Positions 20,142 to 29,464 of a stretch of DNA of 64,000 nucleotides are shown here, piece by piece. Each line of letters opens with the position of its first letter. Within the stretch, counting starts at the first letter, position 1. The notes below the pieces were generated by a model. That model had not been told where the DNA came from, ran no database searches, and saw only the letters and a list, made by a program, of their open reading frames with translations. The position numbers were made by a program, and so were the translations under genes. The DNA comes from Acetobacter tropicalis (GTDB lineage Bacteria > Pseudomonadota > Alphaproteobacteria > Acetobacterales > Acetobacteraceae), in assembly GCF_001580915.1 (NCBI RefSeq), contig NZ_LHZQ01000211.1, forward strand, positions 1 to 64,000, in the 5' to 3' direction.

Positions 20142-20175
20142 TATCTGTCAGGTGTGTCCTCATGCCTGACAGATA
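20142..20175. repeat. 11-base inverted repeat after the hydrolase gene
   Basis: TATCTGTCAGG (20142-20152) and CCTGACAGATA (20165-20175) pair perfectly around a 12-base loop. The T run is upstream (20137-20142) rather than downstream, so it is not a classical intrinsic terminator for the plus strand. It may stabilise the 3' end of the hydrolase mRNA. Confidence 0.6.
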
Positions 20176-20547
20176 AACTCTCAACAGGGACCATAACCGG
20201 CCTCCCTGTTCTCTCGCAAAAACACGAACCCGGCCTTGGATGCTGCCTGAAAAGTCAGCACTTACGGGGCACGAGGGTTTTTAAGGCTGATAAAGCCGGT
20301 TCTGAAGGCTCCATGCCGGACGATCTGAACGAAAATCCTGCACACTCAGCCACCAAAAGAGAACCGGACCGACCCGAGCAGCTTTTTCAAACAGTTGTCT
20401 TGGATTTTCGATGAAGGCCGCAGCCTTCTGCGTAAGAGCGGGTCTGTAACTCACACACCCCGCTCAGGGTAACCGTAACCCCGCCAAAACCGTGTGCCCA
20501 AACGGGTCCGTCCTTGCCGGTCGCCTTGGGGAGTTGGCTCCTTTATT

Positions 20548-20581
20548 TCAAACCGTCTCCAACAGATCAGAGACAGTTTGA
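20548..20581 (-). terminator. Hairpin downstream of trmJ
   Basis: Read on the minus strand, the two arms at 20581-20570 and 20559-20548 form a 12-base-pair stem with one G-U pair and a 10-base loop, about 9 bases after the trmJ stop. The following bases, AATAAAG, lack a T run, so termination strength is uncertain. Confidence 0.5.
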
Positions 20582-20589
20582 AAAACCAG

Positions 20590-21363
20590 TCAGACTTTTG
20601 CGCGCCTCTTGTTGGCCAGTTCACGCACCACCCCATGCATGGTGCGCAGTTCCTGCTCGGTCACTTCCCCTCGCGTAAAGAAATGACGCAGATTCCGCAC
20701 CATGCCGGGACGTTTTTGTTCATTATGCAGAAAACCGCACTCATCCAGTTCCCGCACCAGATGCCCCATGAAATTTTCAAGCTCACCCTTGGTGGCAACA
20801 TGGGTTTCATTGGTCATGAGCTCACGCGGCGGGGTCTGATCCGCAGCAAGCCACCATTCATACGCCATGATCATGACGGCCTGCGCCAGATTGAGGGACA
20901 TGAAGGCCGGGTTGAGCGGATAGCGAATCAACCCATCCGCCCGCGCCATATCCTCATTATCCAGACCAGCCCGCTCCGGCCCGAACATAAGGCCCACACG
21001 CAGCCCTCGGTTGGTTGCAGCACGGAGTTCGGCAGCGCCTCCACGGGCGGTCATGACCTGCTTTACAATGTGGCGCGGGCGCGGACAGGTGGCGAACACA
21101 TGGTGTAAGTCCGCCACTGCATCATCCACCGTTTCGTGCACCGTTGCAGCATCCAGAATCCGGTCTGCGCCAGAGGCGGCACGCCATGCACGCTCCTGCG
21201 GCCAGCCATCACGCGGCGCCACAATGCGCATGTGAAACAGGCCGCCGTTAGCCATGGCCCGCGCAGTCGTGCCAATATTTTCAGCAAGCTGAGGCCGCAC
21301 CAGAATAACAACCGGCGTATTGCCTATCGGCTCCAGCGGCGCTCCGCCGTCACGCCCGGTCAT
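20590..21363 (-). CDS. trmJ: TrmJ/TrmH-family RNA 2'-O-methyltransferase
   Basis: SPOUT-class methyltransferase, probably making Nm32 in tRNA. The 257-residue protein starts with VVILVRPQLAENIGTTARAMANGG (motif 1, trimmed here to the part seen on the page), then GLMFGPERAGLDNEDM (motif 2) and PLNPAFMSLNLAQAVMIMAYE (motif 3, knot region), all typical of TrmJ. A C-terminal extension of about 80 residues is helical. The ATG at 21363 overlaps the cysS stop by four bases (ATGA), so the two are translationally coupled. A close TrmH-type rRNA enzyme is the alternative. Confidence 0.88.
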   Translation of the reverse strand: MTGRDGGAPLEPIGNTPVVILVRPQLAENIGTTARAMANGGLFHMRIVAPRDGWPQERAWRAASGADRILDAATVHETVDDAVADLHHVFATCPRPRHIVKQVMTARGGAAELRAATNRGLRVGLMFGPERAGLDNEDMARADGLIRYPLNPAFMSLNLAQAVMIMAYEWWLAADQTPPRELMTNETHVATKGELENFMGHLVRELDECGFLHNEQKRPGMVRNLRHFFTRGEVTEQELRTMHGVVRELANKRRAKV

Positions 21364-22730
21364 GCACGCCTCCAGGTGGTGCCGTCCTTGCTGTCTTCCA
21401 GCACAATCCCCTGCGCCTGAAGCTGATCGCGCAGCGCATCGGCCTTTGCAAAATCCCGTGCTTTCTTTGCTGCCAGACGGTTGGCTATCAGGGCTTCAAT
21501 GGCTGCGTCATCTTCTGAAGCATCCCCTTTGAACCATTTTTCCGGGTCTTCCTGCAAAAGCCCCAGCATGCCTGCTCCGGCCTTCAGAGCCCCCGCCGCT
21601 GCGCGGTCTCCCGCCAGTGCCAACCCTGCCAATGCATGCAGTTCGGCAATAGCCATGGGTGTATTGAGATCATCCGTCAGGGCTTTCAGCACACCCTCCG
21701 GCACATCCGCTTCAGGCACAGGGCCTGCGGCCAGCGCGCGGTAGAACCGGTCCAGCGTTTTGCGCGCTTCCTGCAACCCTGCCTGCGTATAATTCAGCGT
21801 GGAACGATAATGCGCCCCCAGCAGCAACAGGCGGAGCGCCTCTGCCGGAGCCTGCGCCAGCACATCACGGATGGTCAGGAAGTTGCCGAGCGATTTCGAC
21901 ATCTTCTCCCCTTCCACCAGCAGCATGGCATTATGCACCCAATAGTTGGCGAACTTGCCCTGAGGGAAACAGCACAGACTCTGGGCCCGTTCATTTTCAT
22001 GATGCGGGAACAGCAGGTCAGACCCACCACCATGAATATCAAAGCTCTCGCCCAGATAGCGGTGCGACATGGCTGAACATTCAATATGCCACCCCGGACG
22101 CCCGCGGCCCCACGGGCTTTCCCACCCTGGCTGGTCTGCATCGGAGGGCTTCCAGAGCACAAAGTCGCTAGGATCTTTTTTATAGGTGGCCACTTCCACG
22201 CGCGCGCCTGCCACCAATTCTTCAGGGTCACGCCCGGAAAGCGCACCATAAGATGGGAAAGAGGCGACAGAAAACAGCACGTGGCCATCGGCCTCATACG
22301 CATGGCCGTTTTCAATCAGGCGGGCGATCAGGGCCTGCATCTCGCCAATATTATGGGTGGCACGGGGTTCAATATCAGGCGGCAGCACGTTCATGGCAGC
22401 CAGATCGGCATGGAACTCTTCCGTGGTCCGCTGCGTCAGGGAACCAATATCCTCCCCGTTTGCGCGGGCACGGGCGGTGATCTTGTCATCCACATCCGTG
22501 ATGTTGCGCACAAACGTGACACGCGGGAACAGATGCCGCAGAAGCCGCACCAGAACATCCGCCGTCAACATGGCGCGCAGATTACCGATATGCGCCAGAT
22601 CATACACCGTAGGCCCACAGTAATAGACCTTCACATGGCCCGGATCGAGCGGTGTGAAAGGCACTGTTGCGCGGCGTTGGCTGTCGTGCAGAGAAAGAAG
22701 GGGCATTGGTGCAGGCTCTGAGTACGGCAT
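21360..22730 (-). CDS. cysS: Cysteinyl-tRNA synthetase
   Basis: Charges tRNA-Cys with cysteine. The 456-residue class I synthetase carries YYCGPTVYDLAHIGN (zinc Cys plus HIGH-type motif), RNITDVDDKI, WHIECSAMS and HGGGSDLLFPHHENE (zinc ligands), and EKMSKSLGNF (KMSKS loop). The C-terminal DALR-type part ends with AKKARDFAKADALRDQLQAQGI. The ATG at 22730 is used; an ATG eight codons later has no clear Shine-Dalgarno. It overlaps trmJ and is divergent from tRNA-Thr. Confidence 0.96.
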   Translation of the reverse strand: MPYSEPAPMPLLSLHDSQRRATVPFTPLDPGHVKVYYCGPTVYDLAHIGNLRAMLTADVLVRLLRHLFPRVTFVRNITDVDDKITARARANGEDIGSLTQRTTEEFHADLAAMNVLPPDIEPRATHNIGEMQALIARLIENGHAYEADGHVLFSVASFPSYGALSGRDPEELVAGARVEVATYKKDPSDFVLWKPSDADQPGWESPWGRGRPGWHIECSAMSHRYLGESFDIHGGGSDLLFPHHENERAQSLCCFPQGKFANYWVHNAMLLVEGEKMSKSLGNFLTIRDVLAQAPAEALRLLLLGAHYRSTLNYTQAGLQEARKTLDRFYRALAAGPVPEADVPEGVLKALTDDLNTPMAIAELHALAGLALAGDRAAAGALKAGAGMLGLLQEDPEKWFKGDASEDDAAIEALIANRLAAKKARDFAKADALRDQLQAQGIVLEDSKDGTTWRRA

Positions 22731-22810
22731 GATCGCCTAGATGCGCCAGCGCCTTGCGGGATGCAATATCATAACAGCCAAAAATCTGTACCAGGAGTGA
22801 AAACCAGCCC

Positions 22811-22840
22811 TTGACGTGCGTCAAAAATTGCCGTTTTAAT
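22811..22840 (+). promoter_or_regulatory. Probable sigma-70 promoter of tRNA-Thr
   Basis: TTGACG (22811-22816) followed after 17-18 bases by TTTTAA/TTTAAT (22834-22840). The -10 box ends 26 bases before the tRNA, a suitable spacing for a short leader. The GC-rich CCTGCCCC just after the -10 box would fit a stringent-type discriminator. Confidence 0.55.
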
Positions 22841-22866
22841 CCTGCCCCTGCACCAAGTTGTGCTGT

Positions 22867-22941
22867 GCCCTTATAGCTCAGTGGTAGAGCAACCGCCTTG
22901 TAAGCGGTAGGTCGTGGGTTCAAATCCTACTGGGGGCACCA
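22867..22941 (+). tRNA. tRNA-Thr (anticodon TGT)
   Basis: A 75-base cloverleaf with CCA encoded. The acceptor arm GCCCTTA pairs with TGGGGGC with two G-T pairs. The D arm is GCTCAGTGGTAGAGC. The anticodon stem ACCGC/GCGGT encloses the loop CTTGTAA, giving anticodon TGT. The T arm contains GGGTTCAAATCC. A T-rich stretch (TTTTT, then TTTTTT) follows and probably ends transcription. Confidence 0.97.
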
Positions 22942-23012
22942 TTTTTCTCCCCTTTTTTATTAAAGCCTCTTCCGCTTGGCGGACTGGTGACGGCTATGTC
23001 TGGCAGGCGCTT

Positions 23013-24371
23013 TTATGCGCCCGGTTGCCAGCCATCCTGCGTTAACGCCACACCAGCCAGATACAGACTGCCACAAATCAGCACCCGCGCCGGTTTTCCT
23101 TCAGACTGCGCCTTGAGGCCATCAAGCGCCTGCACCAGTGTTGGCCCAACCTGCGCCTTACCGCCGGATGCTGCCACAATGGCCTCTACCGGCAATGCCA
23201 GATGCTGCTTGGGTTCACTGATAGCCCAGACCGTCGTGGCGTACGGCAGCACAGGGTCAAGAAAACCGGATGCATCCTTGGTCTGCTTCATGCCCACCAG
23301 CAGGTGGAGCGGACGATCATCCCAGTTCTGAAGTTCCTTGGCCAGCGCATGGCCCGCACCGGGGTTATGGCCACCATCCAGCCAGACGTCCCACCCCTCA
23401 GGCACGCGCGCAGCCAGAGCGCCATGAAGGCGTTGCATGCGGGCTGGCCAGAAAACGTTCCCAATCCCCTGCCACGCCGTGGCAGGAACAGACAAACAGG
23501 AAACCCGCAAAGCCTCCACGGCCAGACCGGCATTTTCAATCTGCCACGGGCCAGACAACGCCGGCGCAGGCAGATGCAGGGTCCCTTGCCCATCCGTAAA
23601 GATGAGTGCGGAAGACGGTTTTGCGGTCTCGGCAGAACGTTCTGGCGTAATCTCCCACTCGTGCCCACGCCGATGCAAAGGTGCCCCGACCTTCTGCGCT
23701 TCCGCTTCTAAAACCTGCATCACGGCTTCCGGTTGTGCGCCTGTAATGGCCGGAACGCCGGGTTTGAAAATTCCGGCCTTTTCTGCCGCTATGGCCTGAA
23801 GCGTGTTGCCCAGAAAGGCCTCATGATCCATGGAAACAGAGGTGACAATGCATGCGGCCGGGTGTTTGAGCACGTTGGTAGCATCACACCGGCCACCCAG
23901 CCCGACCTCGATAATTGCCAGTTCTGCCGGATGGCGGGCAAACAGCAGAAAACCAGCGGCGGTCAGCACCTCAAAAACCGTAATGGGCGCGCCTGCGTTC
24001 ACCCGCTCGATCTCTTCCAGCGTGGAGACCAGTTCAGCCTCGCTGACCAATTTTCCCGCGATACGGAAGCGTTCAGTAACATCCACCAGATGCGGGGATG
24101 TCATGACATGCACACGCCAGCCTGCGGCCTCACCCATAGCGCGCAGCGTTGCGCAGGTGCTGCCTTTGCCATTGGTGCCCGCCACATGGATTACAGGAGG
24201 CAGTTTTTCTTCGGGGTTACCCAGCTTGGTCAGCAGGGCTTCAAGCCGCCCCAGCGAGAGATCAATCAGCGCGGGGTACAGATGGTTGAGGCGCTCCAGC
24301 ACCTCACCAGTGCGACCAGAAAATTCGGTTGTCGGCGCTGCGCCGGCGGCAGAAGCGGGCACGCTCGCCAA
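23013..24371 (-). CDS. folC: Folylpolyglutamate synthase / dihydrofolate synthase
   Basis: Adds L-Glu to dihydropteroate and extends glutamate tails on folates. The 452-residue Mur-ligase-fold protein has the ATP loop HVAGTNGKGSTCATL, TSPHLVDVTERFRI, EVGLGGRCDATNVL, VTSVSMDHEAFLGNT and a C-terminal domain with DGGHNPGAGHALAKEL. It starts 2 bases after the accD stop, so accD-folC form an operon, the common bacterial pairing of these two genes. Another folate gene, folP, is in the same window but in a different cluster. Confidence 0.95.
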   Translation of the reverse strand: MASVPASAAGAAPTTEFSGRTGEVLERLNHLYPALIDLSLGRLEALLTKLGNPEEKLPPVIHVAGTNGKGSTCATLRAMGEAAGWRVHVMTSPHLVDVTERFRIAGKLVSEAELVSTLEEIERVNAGAPITVFEVLTAAGFLLFARHPAELAIIEVGLGGRCDATNVLKHPAACIVTSVSMDHEAFLGNTLQAIAAEKAGIFKPGVPAITGAQPEAVMQVLEAEAQKVGAPLHRRGHEWEITPERSAETAKPSSALIFTDGQGTLHLPAPALSGPWQIENAGLAVEALRVSCLSVPATAWQGIGNVFWPARMQRLHGALAARVPEGWDVWLDGGHNPGAGHALAKELQNWDDRPLHLLVGMKQTKDASGFLDPVLPYATTVWAISEPKQHLALPVEAIVAASGGKAQVGPTLVQALDGLKAQSEGKPARVLICGSLYLAGVALTQDGWQPGA

Positions 24372-24373
24372 AC

Positions 24374-25294
24374 TCAGACAGACGGAGCCGCGGTGGGTGC
24401 TTCCTCTACCGGCGCAGGCCGATCAGGTGCTGATTTTTCAGCACCAACCGGCGCACGCGTCAGCAGCCCGATCACGCGGCCCAGCGTGGCACGCATGTCC
24501 TTACGCACCACCACCATGTCCAACATGCCGTGATCCAGCAGATATTCGGACCGCTGGAAGCCTTCGGGCAGTTTTTCACGCACGGTATCCTGAATAACGC
24601 GCGGGCCTGCAAACCCGATCAGGGCATTGGGTTCTGCAATCTGCACATCACCCAGCATAGCGAAGGAGGCCGTAACCCCGCCCGTTGTCGGGTTGGTCAG
24701 CACCACAATGTAAGGCAGACCGGCTTCTTTCAGCATCTGCACGGCAATGGTGGTGCGGGGCATCTGCATCAGGCTGATGGCGCCTTCCTGCATCCGCGCC
24801 CCACCAGACGCGGTGAAAACAACCAGCGGAGATTTCTGCAAAACAGCCAGCCGTGCGGCGGCCACAAAGCGTTCGCCAAAAGCCGCGCCCATGGTGCCTG
24901 CCATGAATTCAAACGCCATGACGGCCACCACGGCAGGATGCCCGCCAATGGTACCGTGCGCCACCACAAGGGATTCATCCACATGGCTTTTGGCGCGGGC
25001 GTCCTTCAGACGGTCCGTATATTTTTTCTGATCCCGAAACCCTAGCGGATCAACGGGAGCGGAGGGCAGTTCAATACGGGTGAACTCGCCGTTATCAAAT
25101 GTCCATTCAAGGCGTTCCGTCACAGGAGCCTTCATGTGATGGCCACAGTGCGGGCACACATTCAGGTTCTTGTGCAGTTCCTTGGTCAGAATCATCTGAC
25201 TGCAGGACTCGCAGTTGGTCCACAGATTATCCGGCACTTCACGGCGGAGAAGGCCGCGAATTTTGGGACGGACATATTCGGTGATCCAGCTCAT
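24374..25294 (-). CDS. accD: Acetyl-CoA carboxylase carboxyltransferase subunit beta
   Basis: Beta subunit of the carboxyltransferase that makes malonyl-CoA for fatty acid synthesis, working with AccA. The zinc ribbon is Cys28, Cys31, Cys47 and Cys50. The crotonase-fold core shows GASGGARMQEGAISLMQM-type sequence, VLTNPTTGGVTASFAML and FAGPRVIQDTV. The ATG at 25294 gives 306 residues starting MSWITEYVRPK, the conserved alphaproteobacterial N-terminus; the upstream in-frame start at 25378 is rejected. It is followed directly by folC. Confidence 0.96.
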   Translation of the reverse strand: MSWITEYVRPKIRGLLRREVPDNLWTNCESCSQMILTKELHKNLNVCPHCGHHMKAPVTERLEWTFDNGEFTRIELPSAPVDPLGFRDQKKYTDRLKDARAKSHVDESLVVAHGTIGGHPAVVAVMAFEFMAGTMGAAFGERFVAAARLAVLQKSPLVVFTASGGARMQEGAISLMQMPRTTIAVQMLKEAGLPYIVVLTNPTTGGVTASFAMLGDVQIAEPNALIGFAGPRVIQDTVREKLPEGFQRSEYLLDHGMLDMVVVRKDMRATLGRVIGLLTRAPVGAEKSAPDRPAPVEEAPTAAPSV

Positions 25295-25446
25295 TTTGAA
25301 CCTTGCAACTGCGAGACATGAAAATGGGCATGCAGCCCCAATGAGGCGTGCATTACGCTGCTTGGGCCTTCCTGCCAAGCATTATGCGCCGGAACGTGCC
25401 CCGCACACAGCCTGCCAGAAAAGCCCAACACTGAGTGTTTCAGGCG

Positions 25447-25773
25447 TTACAGAGCGCCTTCAACCCAGGCTTTAAGCTGGCTCTTGGGCAGAGCGCCTAC
25501 CTTGGTTTCCACCACCTTGCCATCACGCACCAGCATGAGGGTCGGAATGGAGCGCACGCCATAAGCAGTCGGCGTTGCGGGGTTTTCATCAATGTTCACT
25601 TTGGCAACCGTGACCTTGCCAGCAAAATCCTTGCCGATTTCTTCCAGTGCCGGGCCGATCATCTTGCACGGGCCACACCATTCCGCCCAGAAATCCACCA
25701 GAACCAGACCGGATGCCTTAAGCACATCGGCTTCAAAGGTGGAATCGCTGACAGCAAGCGTATGTTCACTCAT
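25447..25773 (-). CDS. trxA: Thioredoxin
   Basis: Cytosolic disulfide reductase of 108 residues, the normal thioredoxin length. The active site is WCGPC with Cys33 and Cys36, followed by the buried Lys and the cis-Pro in [12 protein letters not shown]. It lies 124 bases downstream of addA in the same direction, an arrangement common in Alphaproteobacteria (addB-addA-trxA). accD follows after about 150 bases. Confidence 0.97.
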   Translation of the reverse strand: MSEHTLAVSDSTFEADVLKASGLVLVDFWAEWCGPCKMIGPALEEIGKDFAGKVTVAKVNIDENPATPTAYGVRSIPTLMLVRDGKVVETKVGALPKSQLKAWVEGAL

Positions 25774-25897
25774 TAACCTGTTCCTTTTTCTGGGCGGGAC
25801 ATTTCAGCCCCTGCCTCCTTGGCTGCCATAAACCGGATGCCGAAAAACGGTTCCGCATCATCTGATAGCCCTACACTTAAGGCGGCAACGCAGGCGG

Positions 25898-28800
25898 TCA
25901 AGATGCAGGGCTACCCGGAGCATGTGCATCCAATAGCGAATCAGGCAACACGTCCGCCCGCGGGCCTTCCGTCCACACCAGCACACAGCGCACAGGCTTA
26001 TCGGGATAAAGGCCCTGTAACAGAGCGCGATAGGCCGCCATCTGCCGCAGATACAGAACCGGCGTGCCCGCCACGGTACGGGGCGTGTGCCGACCAGTTT
26101 TGAAGTCACACACCACAATGCGGTCTGGCAGAACGCGCATACGGTCCACCTGACCCACAATCACCTGCCCGCCGGCTACGCCCGCCAAACGCTGCTCCGC
26201 ACGCGCCTCAGGCGTGAACAAGGGCGCAAGATCCGGCAGAGCCAGAACCCCCAGCACCTGATCTGCCAGCACTTTGGCCTCCTGCGGTTTGAGGCCACTA
26301 GCGGGGCGCGCCAGCCATCCGTGCGCCAGATCGGCCCATCGCTCAGGCGGGAGCCCCGGCAGATATTGCAACAAGGCATGCACCAGTGTGCCGCGCCGGA
26401 ACGCAGCCTCACGCGCTGCGGCAGGAGTCACGGCGGCAACATCCAATGGGGAACGCACAGGAGGCAACGGCCCCAGCATGGCATCATCCGGCCGGCTGGG
26501 GGCCAGAGGCCGGCCCAGTCTGGCATCAGGCACAGGTGGCACAGGCCGCCAGTCTGGGGCTCGCCCCATCCATGTGGGCAGAGAAGCGACTGTCAGTTTA
26601 CCGGTTTCGGGTAGCGCATTGGCATCCGCCTTTGGGGACTGCTCCTTGACCTCTGCCCGTTCTTCCAGAACCAGTATGGTGTCTGCCCAATCCCCTTCCG
26701 TCCACGGTTGGGGCTGGGCACCCGCAACGTCAAACCCCTGACGACAGCGCTCGTACCAGCTTTCAGCAGGTACATGCCGGCCCGGCATCCAGCCGCACAC
26801 AATCAGCCTTTCCGCCGCACGCGTCAGCGCCACGTAGAGCAGGCGATTGTACTCCTCTATGGCGCTAGCCTGCATGGAAGCCCGCAAGGCCTGCGTCAGC
26901 CCTACGGCAAGCGCCCCACGCGGCACATATACCGGCACATCCAGCCCTGTATGGTTGTCCTTTGCCCAGAACAGCCGATCCTCATACCGGGGCCTGCTGA
27001 CCGTGTCTGGGAGAATGACCAGCCGTGCCTGCAAACCTTTGGCCCCATGGGCTGTCATCACCCGCACGGAATCTCCCCCGGCTTCGGCCTCACGCTTCAC
27101 GCTTTCTTCCGAATTACGCAGCCAGTGCAGAAAGCCTTGCAGGGAAGGAGGATGCATGTCCTGATAGCGCAGGGCAGCGGAGAGAAGCTCATCTATGGAT
27201 TCCGCCGCTTCCGGGCCAAGCCGTGCTAGCAGACGCGCGCGCCCTCCGGCCCGCCCTAGGGCTTCAGACAACAATTCATGTGGGGTCAGGTAATCCACCC
27301 GCCGGAACAGGCTATCCAGCAATGCCCATGCCTGCGCCCAGTCTGGCCGCTCGGCATGACGATCCCTCAGGGCGGACCACAGAGGTTCGGCGGGTTTTCG
27401 TCCTGTCGCCAGCACCATCAGGCTGTCATCTGCCACCCCGCCCAGCGGGGAGGTCAAGACACAGGCCAGAGTCAGATCATCCTGCGGCAGCAGCAAAGCC
27501 GCACACAGCGCCATCAAATCCTGTACGGCGAGTTGATCCGCCAAGCCTGTGCGCACCAGAGTCGTGACTGGCACGTTCTCTGTTTTCAATGCCCGGATCA
27601 GCGCTGTAACAAACGGAGAGCGACGCGGCACCAGAATGAGGACATCTCCCGGCGTAAGCGGTTTCTGTCCCGGCGCAGGTGGCGCGGCCAGCAGGCGTGC
27701 AATATGGCGCCCCAACGTATCCGCCAGCTTCTGGCGCGGGTTCTGCCGTGTGGTATTGGCCTGCGGAGGCTCCCACGGGCTGGCCAAATCCGCCCCCTCT
27801 TCCATGGCTTCCGCCAGAGGCCAGAGTTCAACCCGGCCGCCCTGCCCCGGTCTGGCCGTGATATGGTGCATGGGCCGACCATCTTCTTCCGCCACCCCTT
27901 TCGCTGCCTCCGGAAGGGAGAAGACAGAATCAACCAGTTTCAGAACAGGTTCTGTAGAACGGAAGGAAACGGTCAGTTCCGGCTCCCGCCACGGTAAGCC
28001 GGCTGACACCGCACGTTCCTGAAACACACGCCGCCATGTGCGGAATGCTTCCGGGTCTGCGCCCTGAAAACCGTAAATGGATTGTTTATAGTCCCCAACA
28101 GCAAAAACAGTGCGTGGTCCTGCCTCTGGCGCATGAGTACCCTCACCCGCAAAAAACTCTTCTGTCAGGTCTCCAGCAATGCGCCACTGCTCACCGGAAG
28201 TATCCTGCACCTCATCCAGCAGAAGATGATCTATCCCGCCATCCAGTTTATATAACACCCATGCTGCACCGGGTTCTTTCAGAAGCCCTAATGTGCGATA
28301 AATCAGATCATCATACTCAACAAGCCCACGTTGGGTTTTTCTGGCCTCATAAAGAGCAGCGACAGGTGCAGCATTTTTTAGAAGAGAAACACCCAGCCGC
28401 GCCAACTCCCTGGCTCGCAAAGCGTCCTCAACCCCCTGAATACGGTCTGCTTCTCGCGCAAGACACTCCGCCTGATCGGTATATTTCTCCGTCAGCTTTT
28501 TGGTAATAAGGCCTGTTTTGCGCAGATTTCCGTCTTTGGTCAGAAACCCGTTGCGCCATACATCCCACTGCGCAGCCCGCTGGGCAGGTTCAAGGCTCAG
28601 CCAATCCAGTAACGCCAGCGCATTCCGTTTGACCGCCTCTGTGCCTTCATCCGCCAGCAACCGCAAGAAATGACGCAGCTTTTCTTCACCAGAAAATGCC
28701 ATACAGGCGCGCTGCACATAATCCTGATCTGTTCCCTTCAGCGCTCCGGTCTCAAGCCCCAGAACACGACAGAAAATTGCAGGCAATTCTCCTGGTTTTT

Positions 28801-29464
28801 TTGAAGTCCACTCCCGAATACGTTCAGCGCGCGAATCATGCCGTAACGCTCCTGCCAGACTAACAAAATCTCCCAGCCCAATCTGCCCCGCTACCGGTGC
28901 CAGCGTTGCGGAGGAGCGGCTACCCAGAACCGTTTCCACACAACTCTGCAAGGCCAAAGAGGCATCCGTTTCTTCCATGACCGTAAAGTGCGGGTTCATG
29001 GCCGCTTCCAACGGAAAACGACGCAGCAGAGACTGGCAAAACGCATGGATGGTGCCAATACGCATACCGCCTGGCAGATCCAGAACTTCTGCAAATAATG
29101 CCCGTGCGCGTCTCCGTGTTTCTGGTGTGCATGGCACAAAGAGGGCTGTCAGGTCTTTGTCCAGATCCGCATCCGATAACGTTACCCATCGCCCCAGCCG
29201 AGTTTGCAGGCGGATGGCCATTTCCGCCGCGGCTGCCTTTGTAAACGTGAGGCACAGAATACGGGCCGGATGGCTACCGGGTATAATCTCTCCGTCTGAC
29301 GTACGGCGCGGCAGCATCAAGCGAAGCAGGCGGTCAATCAGTAGTTTGGTTTTACCGCTTCCTGCTGAAGCGGATACAAATACGGAGGCCAGAGGATCAG
29401 ACGCCAGAGCCTGCTGCTGATTTGCCTGCTCAACAGCATCAGAAAAGACGTGGTTATTTCTCAT
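25898..29464 (-). CDS. addA: Double-strand break repair helicase-nuclease AddA
   Basis: UvrD-type helicase and nuclease subunit of AddAB, which resects DNA double-strand breaks for RecA. The 1188-residue protein has Walker A ASAGSGKT at residues 32-39, LCLTFTKAAAAEM (motif Ia), HLLLDEVQDTSGEQW (Walker B, motif II), FAVGDYKQSIYGFQGADP (motif III), MTAHGAKGLQARLVILPD (motif V) and LYVALTRAAERL (motif VI). The C-terminal nuclease domain has GQVDRMRV and VCDFKTGRH. The ATG overlaps the addB stop by four bases. Confidence 0.96.
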   Translation of the reverse strand: MRNNHVFSDAVEQANQQQALASDPLASVFVSASAGSGKTKLLIDRLLRLMLPRRTSDGEIIPGSHPARILCLTFTKAAAAEMAIRLQTRLGRWVTLSDADLDKDLTALFVPCTPETRRRARALFAEVLDLPGGMRIGTIHAFCQSLLRRFPLEAAMNPHFTVMEETDASLALQSCVETVLGSRSSATLAPVAGQIGLGDFVSLAGALRHDSRAERIREWTSKKPGELPAIFCRVLGLETGALKGTDQDYVQRACMAFSGEEKLRHFLRLLADEGTEAVKRNALALLDWLSLEPAQRAAQWDVWRNGFLTKDGNLRKTGLITKKLTEKYTDQAECLAREADRIQGVEDALRARELARLGVSLLKNAAPVAALYEARKTQRGLVEYDDLIYRTLGLLKEPGAAWVLYKLDGGIDHLLLDEVQDTSGEQWRIAGDLTEEFFAGEGTHAPEAGPRTVFAVGDYKQSIYGFQGADPEAFRTWRRVFQERAVSAGLPWREPELTVSFRSTEPVLKLVDSVFSLPEAAKGVAEEDGRPMHHITARPGQGGRVELWPLAEAMEEGADLASPWEPPQANTTRQNPRQKLADTLGRHIARLLAAPPAPGQKPLTPGDVLILVPRRSPFVTALIRALKTENVPVTTLVRTGLADQLAVQDLMALCAALLLPQDDLTLACVLTSPLGGVADDSLMVLATGRKPAEPLWSALRDRHAERPDWAQAWALLDSLFRRVDYLTPHELLSEALGRAGGRARLLARLGPEAAESIDELLSAALRYQDMHPPSLQGFLHWLRNSEESVKREAEAGGDSVRVMTAHGAKGLQARLVILPDTVSRPRYEDRLFWAKDNHTGLDVPVYVPRGALAVGLTQALRASMQASAIEEYNRLLYVALTRAAERLIVCGWMPGRHVPAESWYERCRQGFDVAGAQPQPWTEGDWADTILVLEERAEVKEQSPKADANALPETGKLTVASLPTWMGRAPDWRPVPPVPDARLGRPLAPSRPDDAMLGPLPPVRSPLDVAAVTPAAAREAAFRRGTLVHALLQYLPGLPPERWADLAHGWLARPASGLKPQEAKVLADQVLGVLALPDLAPLFTPEARAEQRLAGVAGGQVIVGQVDRMRVLPDRIVVCDFKTGRHTPRTVAGTPVLYLRQMAAYRALLQGLYPDKPVRCVLVWTEGPRADVLPDSLLDAHAPGSPAS

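Larger units (their letters stand above)
20134..20589. other. Intergenic region with two inverted repeats
   Basis: These 456 bases lie between two convergent genes. They contain an 11-base inverted repeat near the hydrolase stop (20142-20175) and a 12-base one near the trmJ stop (20548-20581). The middle 370 bases hold an open frame, 20154-20414 plus, with no recognisable protein features. A convergent pair normally needs only a short gap, so a small RNA is possible, but I see no match to tmRNA, SRP, RNase P or 6S RNA motifs. Confidence 0.5.

Noticed and set aside
20154-20414. An 86-codon plus-strand frame in the trmJ-hydrolase gap
   Set aside because: No ribosome-binding site, no signal or domain, and its start lies inside an inverted repeat.
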